Below, piece after piece: positions 50,982 to 64,000 of a DNA stretch of 64,000 nt (the first letter of the stretch is position 1; each line of letters starts with the position of its first letter). Source of the stretch: Inia geoffrensis (lineage: Eukaryota; Chordata; Mammalia; Artiodactyla; Iniidae); NCBI GenBank assembly GCA_036417435.1, contig CM070910.1:72524784-72588783 (forward strand), read 5' to 3'. A program made the position numbers and the translations under genes. The notes under the pieces are model-generated. The model saw only the letters and a list, made by a program, of their open reading frames with translations, searched no databases and was not told the DNA's origin.

Positions 50982-53500
50982 GACCCTAAACCATTGCCTT
51001 ACCCTAACCTGTACCCTAAACCCTCCCCATTTTCTAACCCTATCCCTAACCAGAACCCTAACACTAACCCTCACTCGAAGCCTTACCCTCACACGTGCCC
51101 TAATCCTAACCCGTAAACGAACACTAACGTGTTCCCTCACAGGTACGCTAACCCCCAAACCGTTGCTGTACCCTAACCTGTACCCTAAACCCTCCCCATT
51201 CCCTAACACTTTCACTAACCAGAAATCTCAACCTGACCCTTACTCGAAGCCTAACCCTCAACCGTGCCCTAATGGTAACCTGTATATGAACACTAAAACA
51301 GGCCCTCAAACATACAGTTACCCTAAACAGTTGCCGTAACCTAACCTGTACCCTAAACCGACTCAATTCCCTAACCCTAATCCTAAACGGAACCCTAAAC
51401 CGGACACAAAACCTAAGCCTTACACACCCACGTGCCCTAACCCTAAACCATAAATGAACACTAACCCGTGCCCTCACACCTATGCTGATCCTAAACCGTT
51501 GCCGTACCCAAACCTTTACCCTAAACCCTCCCCATTCCATAACACTAACCCTAGGCCGAACATAAAACCTGACCCTCACCCGAAGCCTTACCCTCACTCG
51601 TACCCTAATCCTAACCCGTACATGAACACTAACCCGTGCTCTCTAAAGTACGCTAAAGCTAAACCGTTGCCGTACCCTAACTTATACCCTAAGCCCTCCC
51701 CGTTCCGTAACCATAACCCTAACTCGAACCCTAACCCTGAACCTCACCCGAAGCGGTAAGCTCTCCTGTGCCCTAATATTAAACCGTACACGAACACTAA
51801 CCCGTGCCCTCACACGTACGCTAACCCTAAAATGTGGCCGTACCCTAATCTGTTACCTAAACACTCCGCGTTCCCTAACCCTAACCCTAACCCGAAACCT
51901 TACCCTGACTTTCACCTGAAACCTTACCCTCTCCCGTGCTCTAATCCTAACCTGTACATGAACACTAACCCATGCCGTCACACGTACACTAACCATAAAT
52001 CACTGAAGTACACTAACATGTACCCTAAACCGTCCCCATTCCCTAACCCTAACCCGAACCCTAACCCTGTCCCTCACCCGAAACCTTACCCTCACCCGTG
52101 CCCGAATCCTAAACCGTAAATGAACACTAACCCATGCCCTCACACGTATGCTAACCCTAATCCATTAGCGTACCCTAACCTCTACCCTAAACACTCCCCA
52201 TTTGGTAACCCTAACCCTAAACCGCTCCCTAACCCTGAAACTCACCCAAAGACTTACCCTCTCCTGTGCACTAATCCTAAAACATACACGTACACTAACC
52301 CATGTCTCCATATGTACGCTAACCCTAAAACATTGTCATAACCTAACCTGTAACCTAAACCCTCCCGTTCCCTAACCCTAACACTAACCCGAAACCTTAC
52401 CCTTAGATTCATCCAAAGACTTAACCTCACCCGTGCCCTAATCCTAACACGTACACAAATGCTAAACCATGCCCTCACACATACGCTAACACTAAACCGT
52501 TGCCGTACCGTAACCTGTACCTTAAACCTTCCCCATTCCCTAACCCTAACCCGAACACTATCTCTGACCCTCACAAGAAGACTTACCATCACCTGTGCCC
52601 AAATCCTAACCCATACATGAACACTAACCGTGCCCTCAAACGTACGCTAACCCTAACCCATTGCCATACACTAATATGTACCCTAAACTGTCGCCATTCC
52701 CTAACCCTAACCCTAAACCGAAACCTAACACTGAACCTCACCCGAAGCATTACCATAACCCGTGCCCTAATCCCAAACCATACACGAACACTAACCCATG
52801 CACTCACACATACGCTAACCCCAAACCGTTGCCGTACCTTAAACTGTACCCTAAACCCTCACCATTCCCTAACCGTAACCCTAAACTGAACCCATGCTCT
52901 GACCCTCACCCGAAACCTTACTGTCAACTGTGCCATAATCCTAACCCGAACACGAATACTAACCCGTGCCCTCACATGAAGGCTAAACCAAAAATGTTGC
53001 CGTAACATAAACTTTACCCTAAACCTTCCCTGTTCCCTTACCCTAACCCTAACAAGACACCTGACCCTGAACATCACCCAAAGCCTTACACTCACATGTG
53101 CCTTAATCCTAAACCCTACACGAACAGTAAACCGTGCCCCCACACATACACTATTCCTAAAATTTTGCATACCCTAACTTGTACCCTAAACCTTCCCTGT
53201 TCCCTAAACTTAACCCTAATCCTAAAACTAAACCTAAACCATGACCTCAAATTTACGATAACCCTAAATTGATGCCATACCTTAACCTTTAACCTAAACC
53301 CTCCCCTTTCCATAATCTTAACCCTAACCTGAACACTAACCGTGAACCTCACCAGAAGCCCTACCCTCTCCTGTGCCCAAACCCTATACCGTACACGAAC
53401 ACGAACCCATGCCGTCACATGTACGCTAGCCCTAAACCGTTGCTGCACCCTAAGTTGTACCTTAATCACTCCCATTCCCTAACCCTAACCCTAACCCGAA
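50982..53500 (+). repeat. Right array, inner zone: divergent subtype
   Basis: Units here carry CCTAATCCTAACCCGTACA followed by (C/T)GAACACTAACC, and CCTGTACCCTAAACCC, in place of the left array's CTTAACCAGTACACCAACAC and CCCTAATCCC. Spacing stays near 168 bp but units differ much more from each other, as is typical of an old array edge. Confidence 0.8.
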
Positions 53501-56289
53501 CCCCACCCCTGACCCTCTCCCGAAGCCTTACCCTCACCCGTGCCCTAATCTTAACCAGTACACCAAAACTAACCCGTGCCCTCACACGGACGCTAAACCG
53601 AAACCGTTGCCATCCAAAAACATGTACCCTAATCATTCCCTCTTCCCTAACCCAAACCCTAAACAGAAACCTAACACTGACCCTCACCCGAAGCCTTACC
53701 CTCACCCGTGACCTAATATTAACCAGTACACAAACACTAATCTATGCCCTCACAGGTACACTAACACTAAACAGTTTCCGTATGCTAACCTGTATCCTAC
53801 ACCCTCCCCGTTCCCTAACCCTAACCCTAACCCGAACCCTAACCCTGACCCTCACCCAAAACCCTACACTCACCCGTTCCCTAATCCTAACCCGTACACC
53901 AACACTAACCCATGCCCTCACACATACGCTAACCCTAAACCGTTGCCATACCCTAACCTGTACCCTAAACCCTCCTCAATAACTAACACGAACCCTAACC
54001 TGAACCATAAACCTGACCCTCACCCAAAGCTTTATCCTCACCCGTGCCCTAATCCTAATCCGTACATGAACACTAACCTGTGCCCTCACACATAGGGTAA
54101 CACTAAACAGTTGCCGTACCCTAACCTGTACCCTGAAACCCCCGTACCCTAATCCTAACCCTAACACGAACCCTAACCCTGACCATCACCCGAAGCCTTA
54201 CCCTCACCGGTGCCCTAATGCAAACCCGTACAAGAACAGTAACCCGTGGCCTCACACGTACACTAACACTAAACTGTTCCGGTACCCTAAACTCTACCCT
54301 AAACCCGCCCCATTCCTTAACACTAAACCTAACCTGAAACCTAACACTGCCCCTCACCCGAAACCTTACCCTCATCCGCGCCCTAACCTTAACCAGTACA
54401 CCATCACTAACCCGTGCACTCAAACGTACGTTAACCATAAAACGTTCCCATACACTAACATGTACCCTAAACACTCCCCGTTCCCTAACACTAACCCTAG
54501 CCAGAACCCTAACCCTGAACCTCACCCAAAGCCTTACTCTCACCCGTGCCCTAATCCTAACCTGTACACGAACACTAACCCATGCCTTCACACGGACGCT
54601 ACCCCTAAACAGCTCCCCTACCATAAATTGTACCCTAAACCCTCCCCGTTCCCTAACACTAACCCTAACCTGAACCTTAACCCTGACACTCACCAGAAGC
54701 CTTACCCTCACCAGTGACCTAATATTAACAATTACACCAACACTAACTCGTGCCCACACAAGTACACTAACCCTAAACCATTCTGGTACCTTAACCTGTA
54801 CCCTAAATGCTCCCCGTTCCCTATCACTAACCCTAACCCTAATGCTAACCCTGACACTCACCCGAAGCCTTACTCTAACCCATGTCCTAATATTAACTAG
54901 TACACCAACACTTACCCGTGCACTCACACGTACGGTAACCCTAAACCTTTCCCGTACCCTAAACTGTACCCTAAAACCTCCATTTTCCCTAACTCTAACT
55001 CTAACCTGAACCTTAACCCTGACCCTTACCCGAAGCCATACTCTCACCTGTGCACTAATATTAACCATTACACCAACACTAACCCGTGCCCTCACACGTA
55101 CACGAGCCCTAAACCGTTCCACTACCCTAACCTGTACCCTAAATGCTCCCCATTCCTTAACACTAACCCTAACCATAATGCTAACCCTGACTCTCACACG
55201 AAGCCTTACCCTCTCCCGTGCCTTAATGTTAAAGAGTACACCAACATTAACCCATGCCCCCACACTTATGGTAACATTAAATTGTTCCAGTACCCTAACC
55301 TGTACCCTAAACCCTCCCCATTAACTAAACCTAACCCTAAACCTAACCCTAACCCATAGACTCACCCGACGCCGTACCCTCACCTCTTCCCTAATTCTAA
55401 CCCGTACACAAGCAATAACCCGTGCCCTCACAGGTACGCTAACCCTAAACCGTTGCTGTACCCTAACTTCTACCCTAATCCCTCTCTTTCCCTAAACCTA
55501 ACCCTAACCTGAACCCTAAACCTGACCCTCACCCGAAGCCTTAACCTCATCCGTGCCCTAATATTAAGGAGCACGCCAACACTAAACCATGCCCTCACAC
55601 GTACACTAACCGTAAATCATTCCTGTACCCTAACCTGTACTCTAAACCCTCCCCATTCCCTAACCCTAACCCGAACCTGAACCCTGAGACTCACCCAAAG
55701 CCGTACCCTCAACTGTGCCCTAATGTTAAGCAGTAGATCAACACTAACCCATGTCCCCACACGTATGCTAACACTAAATTGTTCCCGTACTCTAACCTGT
55801 ACCCTAAACCCTCCCCATTCCCTAACCCTAACCCTAACCTGAACCCTATCACTGAGACTCACCAGAAGCCATACCCTCACCTGTGCCCTAATCCTAACCC
55901 GTAAAAGAACACTAACCTGTGACCTCACACATACGCTAACCGTAAACCGTTGCTGAACCCTAACTTGTACCCTAACCCCTCCCCATTCCTTAACAAAAAA
56001 CCTAAATTGAACCCTAAACCTGACCCTCACCCGAAACCTTACCCTCATCCGTGCCCTAATATTAAGCAGTACACCAACACTAAACAGTGCTCTCACATGT
56101 ATGTGAACCTAAATTGTTTCCCTACCCTAACCTGTACCCTAAATCCTCCCTGTTCAACAACCCTACCCCGAACCCGAACCCTAACCCTGACCATCTCACG
56201 AAGACTTACCCTCTCCCGTGACCTAATCCTAACCCATAAATGAACACTAACCCATGCCCTCAAATGGACGTTACCTGTAAACAGCTACT

Positions 56290-56770
56290 GTACCCTAAAT
56301 TGTACGCTAATCTCTCCCCATTCCCTAACACTAACGCTAACCAGAACCTTAACCCTAACACTCACCCGAAGCCTTACCCTCACCCGTGACCTAATATTAA
56401 CCATTACACCAACACTAACTTGTGGCCTCCCACGTACGCGAACCCTAAACCGTACCAGTACCATAACCTGTACCCTAAACGTTCCCCATTCCCTAACACT
56501 AACCCTAACCCTAATGCTAACACTGACCCGCACCCAAAGCCTTACTCTCACCTTTGCCCTAATATTAAACAGTACACCAACACTAATGCGTGCACTCACA
56601 CATATGCTAACCCTAAACCGTTGCTGTAACCTAAATTATACCGCATCCCTCCCCGTTCCCTAACCCTAACCCTAACCATAACCCTAACCCTGACACTCAC
56701 CCGAAGCCATACCCTCACCTGTGCCCTGATATTACCCAGTACACAAACACTAACCTGTTCCCTCACATGT
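56290..56770 (+). repeat. Three-unit block, paired with 60,125-60,605
   Basis: Shares private features with 60,125-60,605 at an offset of about 3,835 bp: TGGCCTCCCA(C/T)GTA, GTACCAGTA, AACGTTCCCCATTCCC, GACCCGCACCCAAAGCC, and CTGATATTACCCAGTACACA. Other units in the array lack these. Confidence 0.82.
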
Positions 56771-59700
56771 ACGCTAAACCTAAATTGTTTGCATACCCTA
56801 ACCTGTACCCTAAAGGTCCCCATTCCCTAATCCTAACCCTAACCCGAACCCTAACCATGACACTCACCCGAAGCCTTAACCTATCACGTGCCTTAATCTT
56901 ATCCAGTACACCAAAACTAACCCTTACCCTCACACGTATGCTAAACCTAAATTGTTGCTGTACCCTAACCAGTACCCTAAACACTTCCAGTTCTCTAACC
57001 CTAACCCTAAACCGAACTCTAACCCTGACCTTCACCCAAAACTTTAACCTCACACGTACCCTAATCCTAACCCATACACGAACACTAACCCACGCCCTCA
57101 CATGTACACTATCTCTAAACTGTTGCCGTACCCTAAAGTGTACCCAAACCCTCACCGTTCCGTAACCCTAACCCTAACCAGAACCCTAACAATGACCATC
57201 ACACGAAGCCTTACCTTCACCCGAGCACTACTACAAACCCGTACACAAACACTAACCGGTGCTCTCAAATGTATGCTAACCCTAAGTCATTCCCGAACAC
57301 TAACCTGTACCCTAAACCCTACCAAATCCCTAATGCAAACCCTAACCCGAACCCTACCACTGACCCTCAAACGGAGCCTTACATCCACCCTTGTCCTAAT
57401 CTTAACCAATACAAAAACACTAACCCGTGCCCTCACACGTACACTAACACTAAACCATTGCCGTACCCTAACTTGTTCCCTAAACCCTACCCGTTCCCTA
57501 ACCCTAACCCTAACATGGACCCTAACCCTCACCCTCACCCAAAGCCTTACCCTCACCCGTGCCCTAACCCTAACCCGCACACGATCATTAACCCGTGCCA
57601 TCACACGTACGCTAACCCTAAACCGTTGCCGAACACTAACTTGTATCCTAATCCCTCCCCATTCCCAAGCCATAACACTAACCTGAACACTAACCTTGAC
57701 TCTCACACGAAGCATTACCCTCACCCGTGCTCTAATCTTAACCTCTAATCCAACACTAACACATATGCTCACACGTACGCTAACCCTAAACCGTTGCTGT
57801 ACCCTAATACCTCCCCATTCCCTAACCCTCGCCCTAACCTGAAACCTTACCCTAACCCTTACCCGAAGCCTTACCCTAACCAATGCCCAAATTTTAACCA
57901 GTACACCGACACTAACCCCTGTCTTCACACGCACGCTAACACAAAACCGTTGCCATACCCTAACTTGTACGCTAATCCCTCGTTATTCCTTAACACTAAC
58001 CCTAAACTGAAACCTAACCTTGACCCTCACCCTATGCATTACTCTCAGCCATGCCTTAATCTTAACCACCACACCAACACTAACCTATACCCTCAAAGGT
58101 AGGCGAACCGTAAACCGTTGCCGTACCCTAACCTGTACACTAATCCCTCCACATTCCTTAACCCTAACCCTAACCCGAACCCAAATCCTGACCATCACCC
58201 GAAGCCTTTCCCTCACCCGTGCCCTAATCTTAACCAGAACACCAACACTAAACCTTGCCCTCACACGTACGCTAACCCTAAACCGTTGCTGTACCCTAAC
58301 CTGTACCATAACCCGTCCCCATTCCCCAACCCTAACCCTAAATCGAAACCTAACCCTGACCCTCACCTGAAACCTGGCCCACACCCGTGCCCTAATCTTA
58401 ACCAGTACACCAACACTAACCATTGCCCTCACACGTACGCGAACCCTAAACCATTGTCGTACCCTAACCTGTACCCTAATCCCTCCCCATTTCCTAACCT
58501 CAACCCTAACCAGCACCATAACCCTGGCCCTCACCCGAAGCCATACCCTCACCCGTGCTCTAATCTAAACCAGTACAAAAACACTAAACACTGCCCTTAC
58601 ACGTAGGCAAACCCTAAACCGTTGCTGTACCCTAAACTGTACCCTAATCCCTCCCCATTCCCTAACCCTAACCCTAACCCAAACCCTAAACCTGACCCTC
58701 ACGCGAAACCTTACCCTCACCCGTGTCCTAATCTTAACCAGTACACAAACACTAACATGTGCCCTCACACGTACACTAACCCTAAACCGTTGTCGTACCC
58801 TAACCTGTAACCTAATTCCTCCCCATTCCCTAACCCTAACCCTAACCCGAACCCTAAACCTGACCCTCAACCGAAGCTTTACCCTCACCCGTGCCCTAAA
58901 CTTAACCAGCACACCAACAGTAATGCAGGCCCTCACACGTACACTAACCCTAAATTTTGCCATACCCTAATCTGTACCCGAATAATTCCCCATTCCCTAA
59001 CCCTAACCCTGACCCAAACTCTAACCCTGACCCTCACCCAAAGGCTTACCCTCACCCGTGCGCTAATCTTAAGTAGTACACAAACACTAACTCGTGCCCT
59101 CACACGTACGCTAACCCTAAACCATTCCCGTAGCCTAACCTGTACTCTAATCCCTCCCCATTCCCTAAACCTAAACGTAACCCGAACCCAAACCCTTACC
59201 TTCACCCGAAGCCTTACCCTTACCCATGCTCTAATCTTAACCACTACAACAACACTAACCCATACCGTCACAAGTAGGAGAACCCTAAATTGTTGCCGTA
59301 CCATAACCTGTACCCTAATCCCTCCCTATTCCCTAACATTAACCCTAAACTGAACCCTAACCCTGACCCTCATCAGAATCCTTACCCTAACCCGTGCCCT
59401 AAGCTTAAACAGTACAACAACACTAACCCGTGCTATCACACGTATGCTAACCCTAAGCTATTTCCGTACCCTAACATGTACCCTAATCCCTCCCCTTTCC
59501 CTAATCCTAACCTTTACCCGAATCCTAACCCTTAACCTCATCCAAAGCCTTACCATCTCCCGTGCTCTAATCTTAACCAGAACACCAACACTAACCCGCG
59601 CCTCACACGTATGGTAACCCTAAACTGTTGCCGTACCCTAACTTTTACCCTAATCCCTCCCCATTCCCTAAACTTAACCCTAACCAGAACCAAAACCCTT

Positions 59701-60124
59701 ACCCTCACCCGAAGCGTTACCCTCACCCGTGCCCTAATTTTAACCAGTGCACAAACACAATCCCATGCCTTCACATGTACTCTAACAATAAACCATTGCT
59801 GTACCCTAACCTGTACCCTAATCCCTCCCCATTCCCTAACCCTAACATTAACCCGAACCCAATCCCTGACCTTCAACCGAAGCCTTACCCTCACATGTGC
59901 CCTAATCTTAAACAGTACACCAACACTAACTCGTGCCCTCACGTATACGCTAGCGCTAAACATTTGCCGTACCCTAACCTGTACCCTAATCCGTCCGCAT
60001 TCCCTAACCCTAAAACTAACCCGAAACCTAACCCTGACCCTCACCCGAAGCCTTAATCTCACCTATGCCCTAATCTTAACCAGTACACCAACACTAACCT
60101 GTGCCCTCACACCTACGCCAACAC

Positions 60125-60605
60125 TAAACCGTTCTCATACCCTAAACTGTACCTTAAAAGCTCCCCATTCCCTAACACGAACCCTAACCGTGACCATCAC
60201 CAGATGCCTTACCCTCACCCGTGACGTAATATTAACCATTACACCAACACTAAATCGTGGCCTCCCATGTATGCTAACCCTAAACAGTACCAGTATCATA
60301 AACTGTACCCTAAACGTTCCCCATTCCCTAATAGTAACCTTAACCCTAATGCTAACCCTGACCCGCACCCAAAGCCCTAGCCTCACCTTTGCTCTAATAT
60401 TAACGAGTACATGAACACTAACGTGCGCACTCACACGAACGCTAACCCTAAACCGTTGCTGTAACCTAAATAATACCGAATCCCTCCCCGTACCCTAACC
60501 CTAACCCTAACCGTAAGCCTAACCCTGACACTCACCAGAAGCCTTACACTCACCTGTGCCCTGATATTACCCAGTACACAAACACTAAACTGTGCCCTCA
60601 CATGT
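60125..60605 (+). repeat. Three-unit block, paired with 56,290-56,770
   Basis: Second member of the pair. Its end coincides with the sharp change at about 60,606 from middle-zone units to left-array-type units, so it marks a junction between differently derived array segments. Confidence 0.82.
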
Positions 60606-63600
60606 GCACTAACCTGTAAGCATTGTCATACCCTAACCAGTACTCTATTCCCTCTCCATTCCCTAACCCTAACCCTAACCCGAACCCTAACCCTGACACT
60701 CACCCGAAGCTTTACCCTCACCCGTGCTCTAATTTTAACCAGGATAACAACACTAACCCATGCCCTCCAACGTAGGCCAACCTTAAACCGTAGCCGTACC
60801 CTAACCTGTACCCTAATCCCTCCCCTTTCCCTAACCCTGACCCTAACACAAACCCTAAACCTGACCCTCTTCCGAGGCCTTACCCTCACCCGTGACCTAA
60901 TATTCACCAGTACAGCAACACTAAATCGTGCCCTCACAAGTACGTTAACCCTTAAGCGTTGTCGTATCCTAAACTGTAACCTAAACCCTCCCCATTCCCT
61001 TACCATAACCCTAACCCGAATCCTAACCCTGACACTCACCCGAAACCTTACAATGACCCGTGCTTTAATCATAACCAGTACACCAACACTAAACCGTGCC
61101 CTCACACGTACGCTAACACTAAACCACAGCCGTATCCTAACCAGTACCCTAATCCCTCTCCCTTCCCTAACCATAACCCTAAACCGAACCCTAACCCTGA
61201 CACTCACCCGAAGCTTTACACTCACCTGTGTCTTAATTTTAAACAGTACATCAACACTAGCCAATGACCTCCAACGTAGTCTAACACTAAATCGTTGCCG
61301 TACCCTAAACTGTAATCTAATCCGTCCCCATTGCCTAACACTAACCCTAACACGATACCTAGTCCTGTGCCTCACCCGAAGACTTACCCTCCCCCCTGAC
61401 CTAATCTTAACCAGTACACCAACACTAACTCGTGCCCTCACATGTACGCTAACCCTTAAGGGATGTTGTACCCTAACCTGTACCCTAATCCCTCCCCATT
61501 CCCTAACCCTAACCCTAACCCGAATCCTAACCCTGACCCTAACCCGAAGTGTTACCCCCGCCCGTGCCCTAATCTTAACCAGTACACCAACCCTAACTCG
61601 TGCACTCACACGTATGCTAACCCTTAAGCATTTTCGTAAACTAAACTGTATCCTAATCCCTTCCCATTCCCTAACCCTAACCCTAAACAGAATACTAGCC
61701 CTGACCCTCACCCGAAGTCTCTCCCTCACACGTGACCTAATCTTAACTAGTACACCAACAGTAAACAATGCCCGCACACGTACACTAACCCCAAACCGCA
61801 GCCGTACCCTAACCTCTACCCTAATCCCTCTCCATTCCCTAACCCTAAACCTAACTCGAACCCTAACCCTGACACTCACCCGAAGCTTTACCCTCACCCG
61901 TGTCCTAATTTTAACCAGTACATCAACACTAACCAATGACCTCCAACGTAGGCTAACCCTAAACAGTTGCCGTACCCTAACCTGTACCCTAATCCCTCCC
62001 CATTCCCTAACCATAACCCTAAACCTAAACCTGACTCTCTTCTGAGGCCTTACCCTCACTCGTGCCCTAATCTTAACCAGTACAGCAACACTAACTCGTG
62101 CCCTCAAACGTACGCTAACCCTTAAGCATTGTCGTACCCTAAACTGTACCCTAATCCCTCCCCATTCCCTAATCCTAAACCTAAACCAAATCCTAACCCT
62201 GACCCTCACCTGAAGCCTTACCCTCAGCCGTGCCCTATTATTAACCAGGACACCGACACTAAACCGTGCCCTCACACGTATGCTAACACTAAACCGCAGC
62301 CGTAGCATAAACAGTACCCTAATCCCTCTCCATTCCCCTACACTAAACCTAACCTGAACCCTAACCCTGACACTCACCCGAAGTTTTACCCTCTCCACTG
62401 TCCTAATTTTAACCAGGACTTCAACAACAACACATGCCCACCAACGTAGGCTAGCCCTAAACCGTTGCTGTACCCTAAACTGTACCCTAAACCCTCCCCA
62501 TTCCCTAACCCTAACACTAAATCAAACCCTAAACCTGACCCTATTCCGAGGTCTTACCCTCACCCGTGCCCTGATCTTAACCAGTACACCAACACTAACT
62601 CGGGCCCTCACACGTATGCTAACCCTTAAGCGTTGTCATATGGTAAACTGTACCCTAATCCCTCTCCATTCCCTAACCCTAACCCTAACCAGAATTCTTA
62701 CCCTGACCCTCACCCGAAGACTTACCCTCAACCGTGACCTAAACTTAACCAGTACACCAACACTAACACTAACCCTCACATGTACGCTAACCCTTAACCA
62801 TTGCCGTACCCTAAACTGTACCCTAAACCCTTCCCATTCCCTAACCCTAACCCTAACCCGACACCTAACCCTGAGAGTCACCCGAAGAGTTACCCTCACC
62901 TGTGTCCTAATTTTAACCAGTACACCAACACTAAACATTTCCCTCACACGTACGTTAACCCTAAACTGCAGCCGTACCTTAACCTGTACCCTAATCACTC
63001 CCCATTCCCTAACCCTAAGCCTAACCCTAAACCTGACTCTCCCCAGAAGCCTTACATTCACCCGTGCCCTAATATTAATCAATACACCAACACTAAGTCG
63101 TGCCCTCACACGTACGCCAACCCTTAAACATTGTAGTACATTAAATTCTACCCGAAGCCAACCCCATTCCCTAACACTAACCCTAAACCGAACCCTATCC
63201 CTGACCCTCATCCGAAGCCTTACCCTCACCGGTGACCTTATCTTAACCAGTACACCAAAACTAAATCATGCCCTCACACGTACGCTTAGCCTAAACCGCA
63301 GCCGTACCCTAACCTGTACCCTAATCACTCTCCATTCCCTAACCCTAACCCTAATCCGAACCATAAGCCTGACACTCACCAGAAACTTTAACCTCATCCG
63401 TGTCCTAATTTTAACCAGGACTTCAACACTAACACAGGCTCTGCAACGTAGGCTAACACTAAACAGTTGCCGTACCTTAGCATGTACCCTAATCCCTCCC
63501 CATTGCCTAACACTAACCCTAACCCGATCCCTAAACCTGACTCATTTCTGAGGCTTAAACCTCACCCGTGCCCGAATCTTAACCAGTACACCATCACTAA

Positions 63601-64000
63601 CTCGTGCCCTCATATGTAAGCTAACCGTTAAGCATTGTCGTACCCTAAATTGTACCCTAATACCTCCACATTACCTAACCCTAACCGTAACCCGAATCCT
63701 AACCGTGACCCTAACCCGAAGCCTTACCGTCACCCGTGCCCTAAACTTAATCAATACATCAATATTAACCAGGGACCTCACACGTACACGAACCCTAAAC
63801 CGTTGCCGTGCACTAACCTGTAACCTAATCCCTCCCCATTGCCTAACACTAACCCTAAACCCATCCCTAATCCTGTCCCTCTCACGAAGCCTTACCCTGA
63901 CCCGTGCCCTAAACTTAACCAGTACACCAACACTAACTCGTGCCCTCAAACATACGCTAACCCTTAAGCACTGTCGTACCGCAAAGTGTACCCTAATCCC
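60606..64000 (+). repeat. Right array, outer zone: same subtypes as left array
   Basis: The A (CTTAAGCGTTGTC), B (CGCAGCCGTA, GAAGCTTTACCC, GTCCTAATTTTAA), C (CCCCATTGCC with GATCCCTAA) and D (TTCCGAGGCC) subtypes all reappear from about 60,606 on. The array therefore rejoins the same family pool as the left one. Confidence 0.85.

Larger units (their letters stand above)
53500..60605 (+). repeat. Right array, middle zone: mixed subtypes
   Basis: From about 53,545 the AATCTTAACCAGTACACC form appears and alternates with CCTAATCCTAACCCGTACAC and with a CCTAATATTAACCATTACAC form. The CTTAAGCG-bearing A subtype and the GAAGCTTTACC B subtype are rare or absent. Two three-unit blocks at 56,290 and 60,125 are copies of each other. 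Confidence 0.75.
50982..64000 (+). repeat. Telomere-like 168-bp satellite array (right array)
   Basis: Degenerate CCCTAA hexamers return right after ACTGTTAAATAG with the same 168-bp period (landmarks at 51196, 51363 and 51532) and the same C-rich + strand as the left array. Three zones can be told apart and are listed separately. It runs off the window end. Open frames of up to 590 codons are frame-locked repeat artefacts. Confidence 0.94.

Noticed and set aside
1..64000. CRISPR array
   Set aside because: The regular spacing is contiguous satellite without unique spacers, in a mammalian context.
1..64000. tRNA, rRNA or tRNA-derived SINE
   Set aside because: No box A/box B pair, cloverleaf or rRNA-like stretch was recognised by eye on either strand.

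Overview
The window is a eukaryotic, almost certainly mammalian, satellite-rich chromosome-end (subtelomeric) region. I find no intact protein-coding gene, tRNA or rRNA. The L1 3' ends are of the artiodactyl/whale type, one tandem satellite has a period of about 1,735 bp, and it is flanked by a telomere-like C-rich satellite. Together these point to a whale. The 1.7-kb period fits what I remember of the 'common cetacean satellite' in non-dolphin whales, and baleen whales are known to carry a GC-rich satellite at chromosome ends. The species assignment is inference; the repeat structure itself is directly visible.

Layout: (1) positions 1-29,769 are an unbroken array of a 168-bp unit made of degenerate CCCTAA hexamers (28 x 6), in several unit subtypes arranged as a higher-order mosaic. 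It includes a nearly perfect 3,520-bp tandem duplication (5,644-12,683). (2) Positions 29,769-43,078 hold about eight copies of the 1.73-kb satellite. Each full copy has a long inverted repeat (a perfect 72-bp palindrome in the best copy) and a roughly 530-bp section that looks derived from the 3' end of an L1 element. (3) Positions 43,079-48,247 are a 5.2-kb island of other sequence: a truncated L1, unclassified low-copy sequence, a short minisatellite, a decayed endogenous retrovirus pol fragment, a probable LTR, and a second L1 3' end. (4) Positions 48,248-50,981 return to the 1.7-kb satellite, about 1.6 diverged copies. (5) Positions 50,982-64,000 are a second telomere-like 168-bp array in the same orientation. 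It is diverged at its inner edge and becomes like the left array after about 60.6 kb.

The many long open frames in the 168-bp arrays are a consequence of the repeat. A CCCTAA hexamer is open in four of six frames and 168 is divisible by 3, so frames run through unit after unit and give Thr-Leu, Pro-Asn and Val-Arg rich pseudo-proteins. Both arrays are C-rich on the + strand, as expected if the nearest chromosome end lies to the left, but no pure telomere tract is present.

The observations most worth a second look are the palindrome inside an L1-derived satellite (with one copy in which an arm was replaced by AT-rich DNA and one with matching changes in both arms), the near-identical 3,520-bp duplication, and the asymmetric edges of the two telomere-like arrays.
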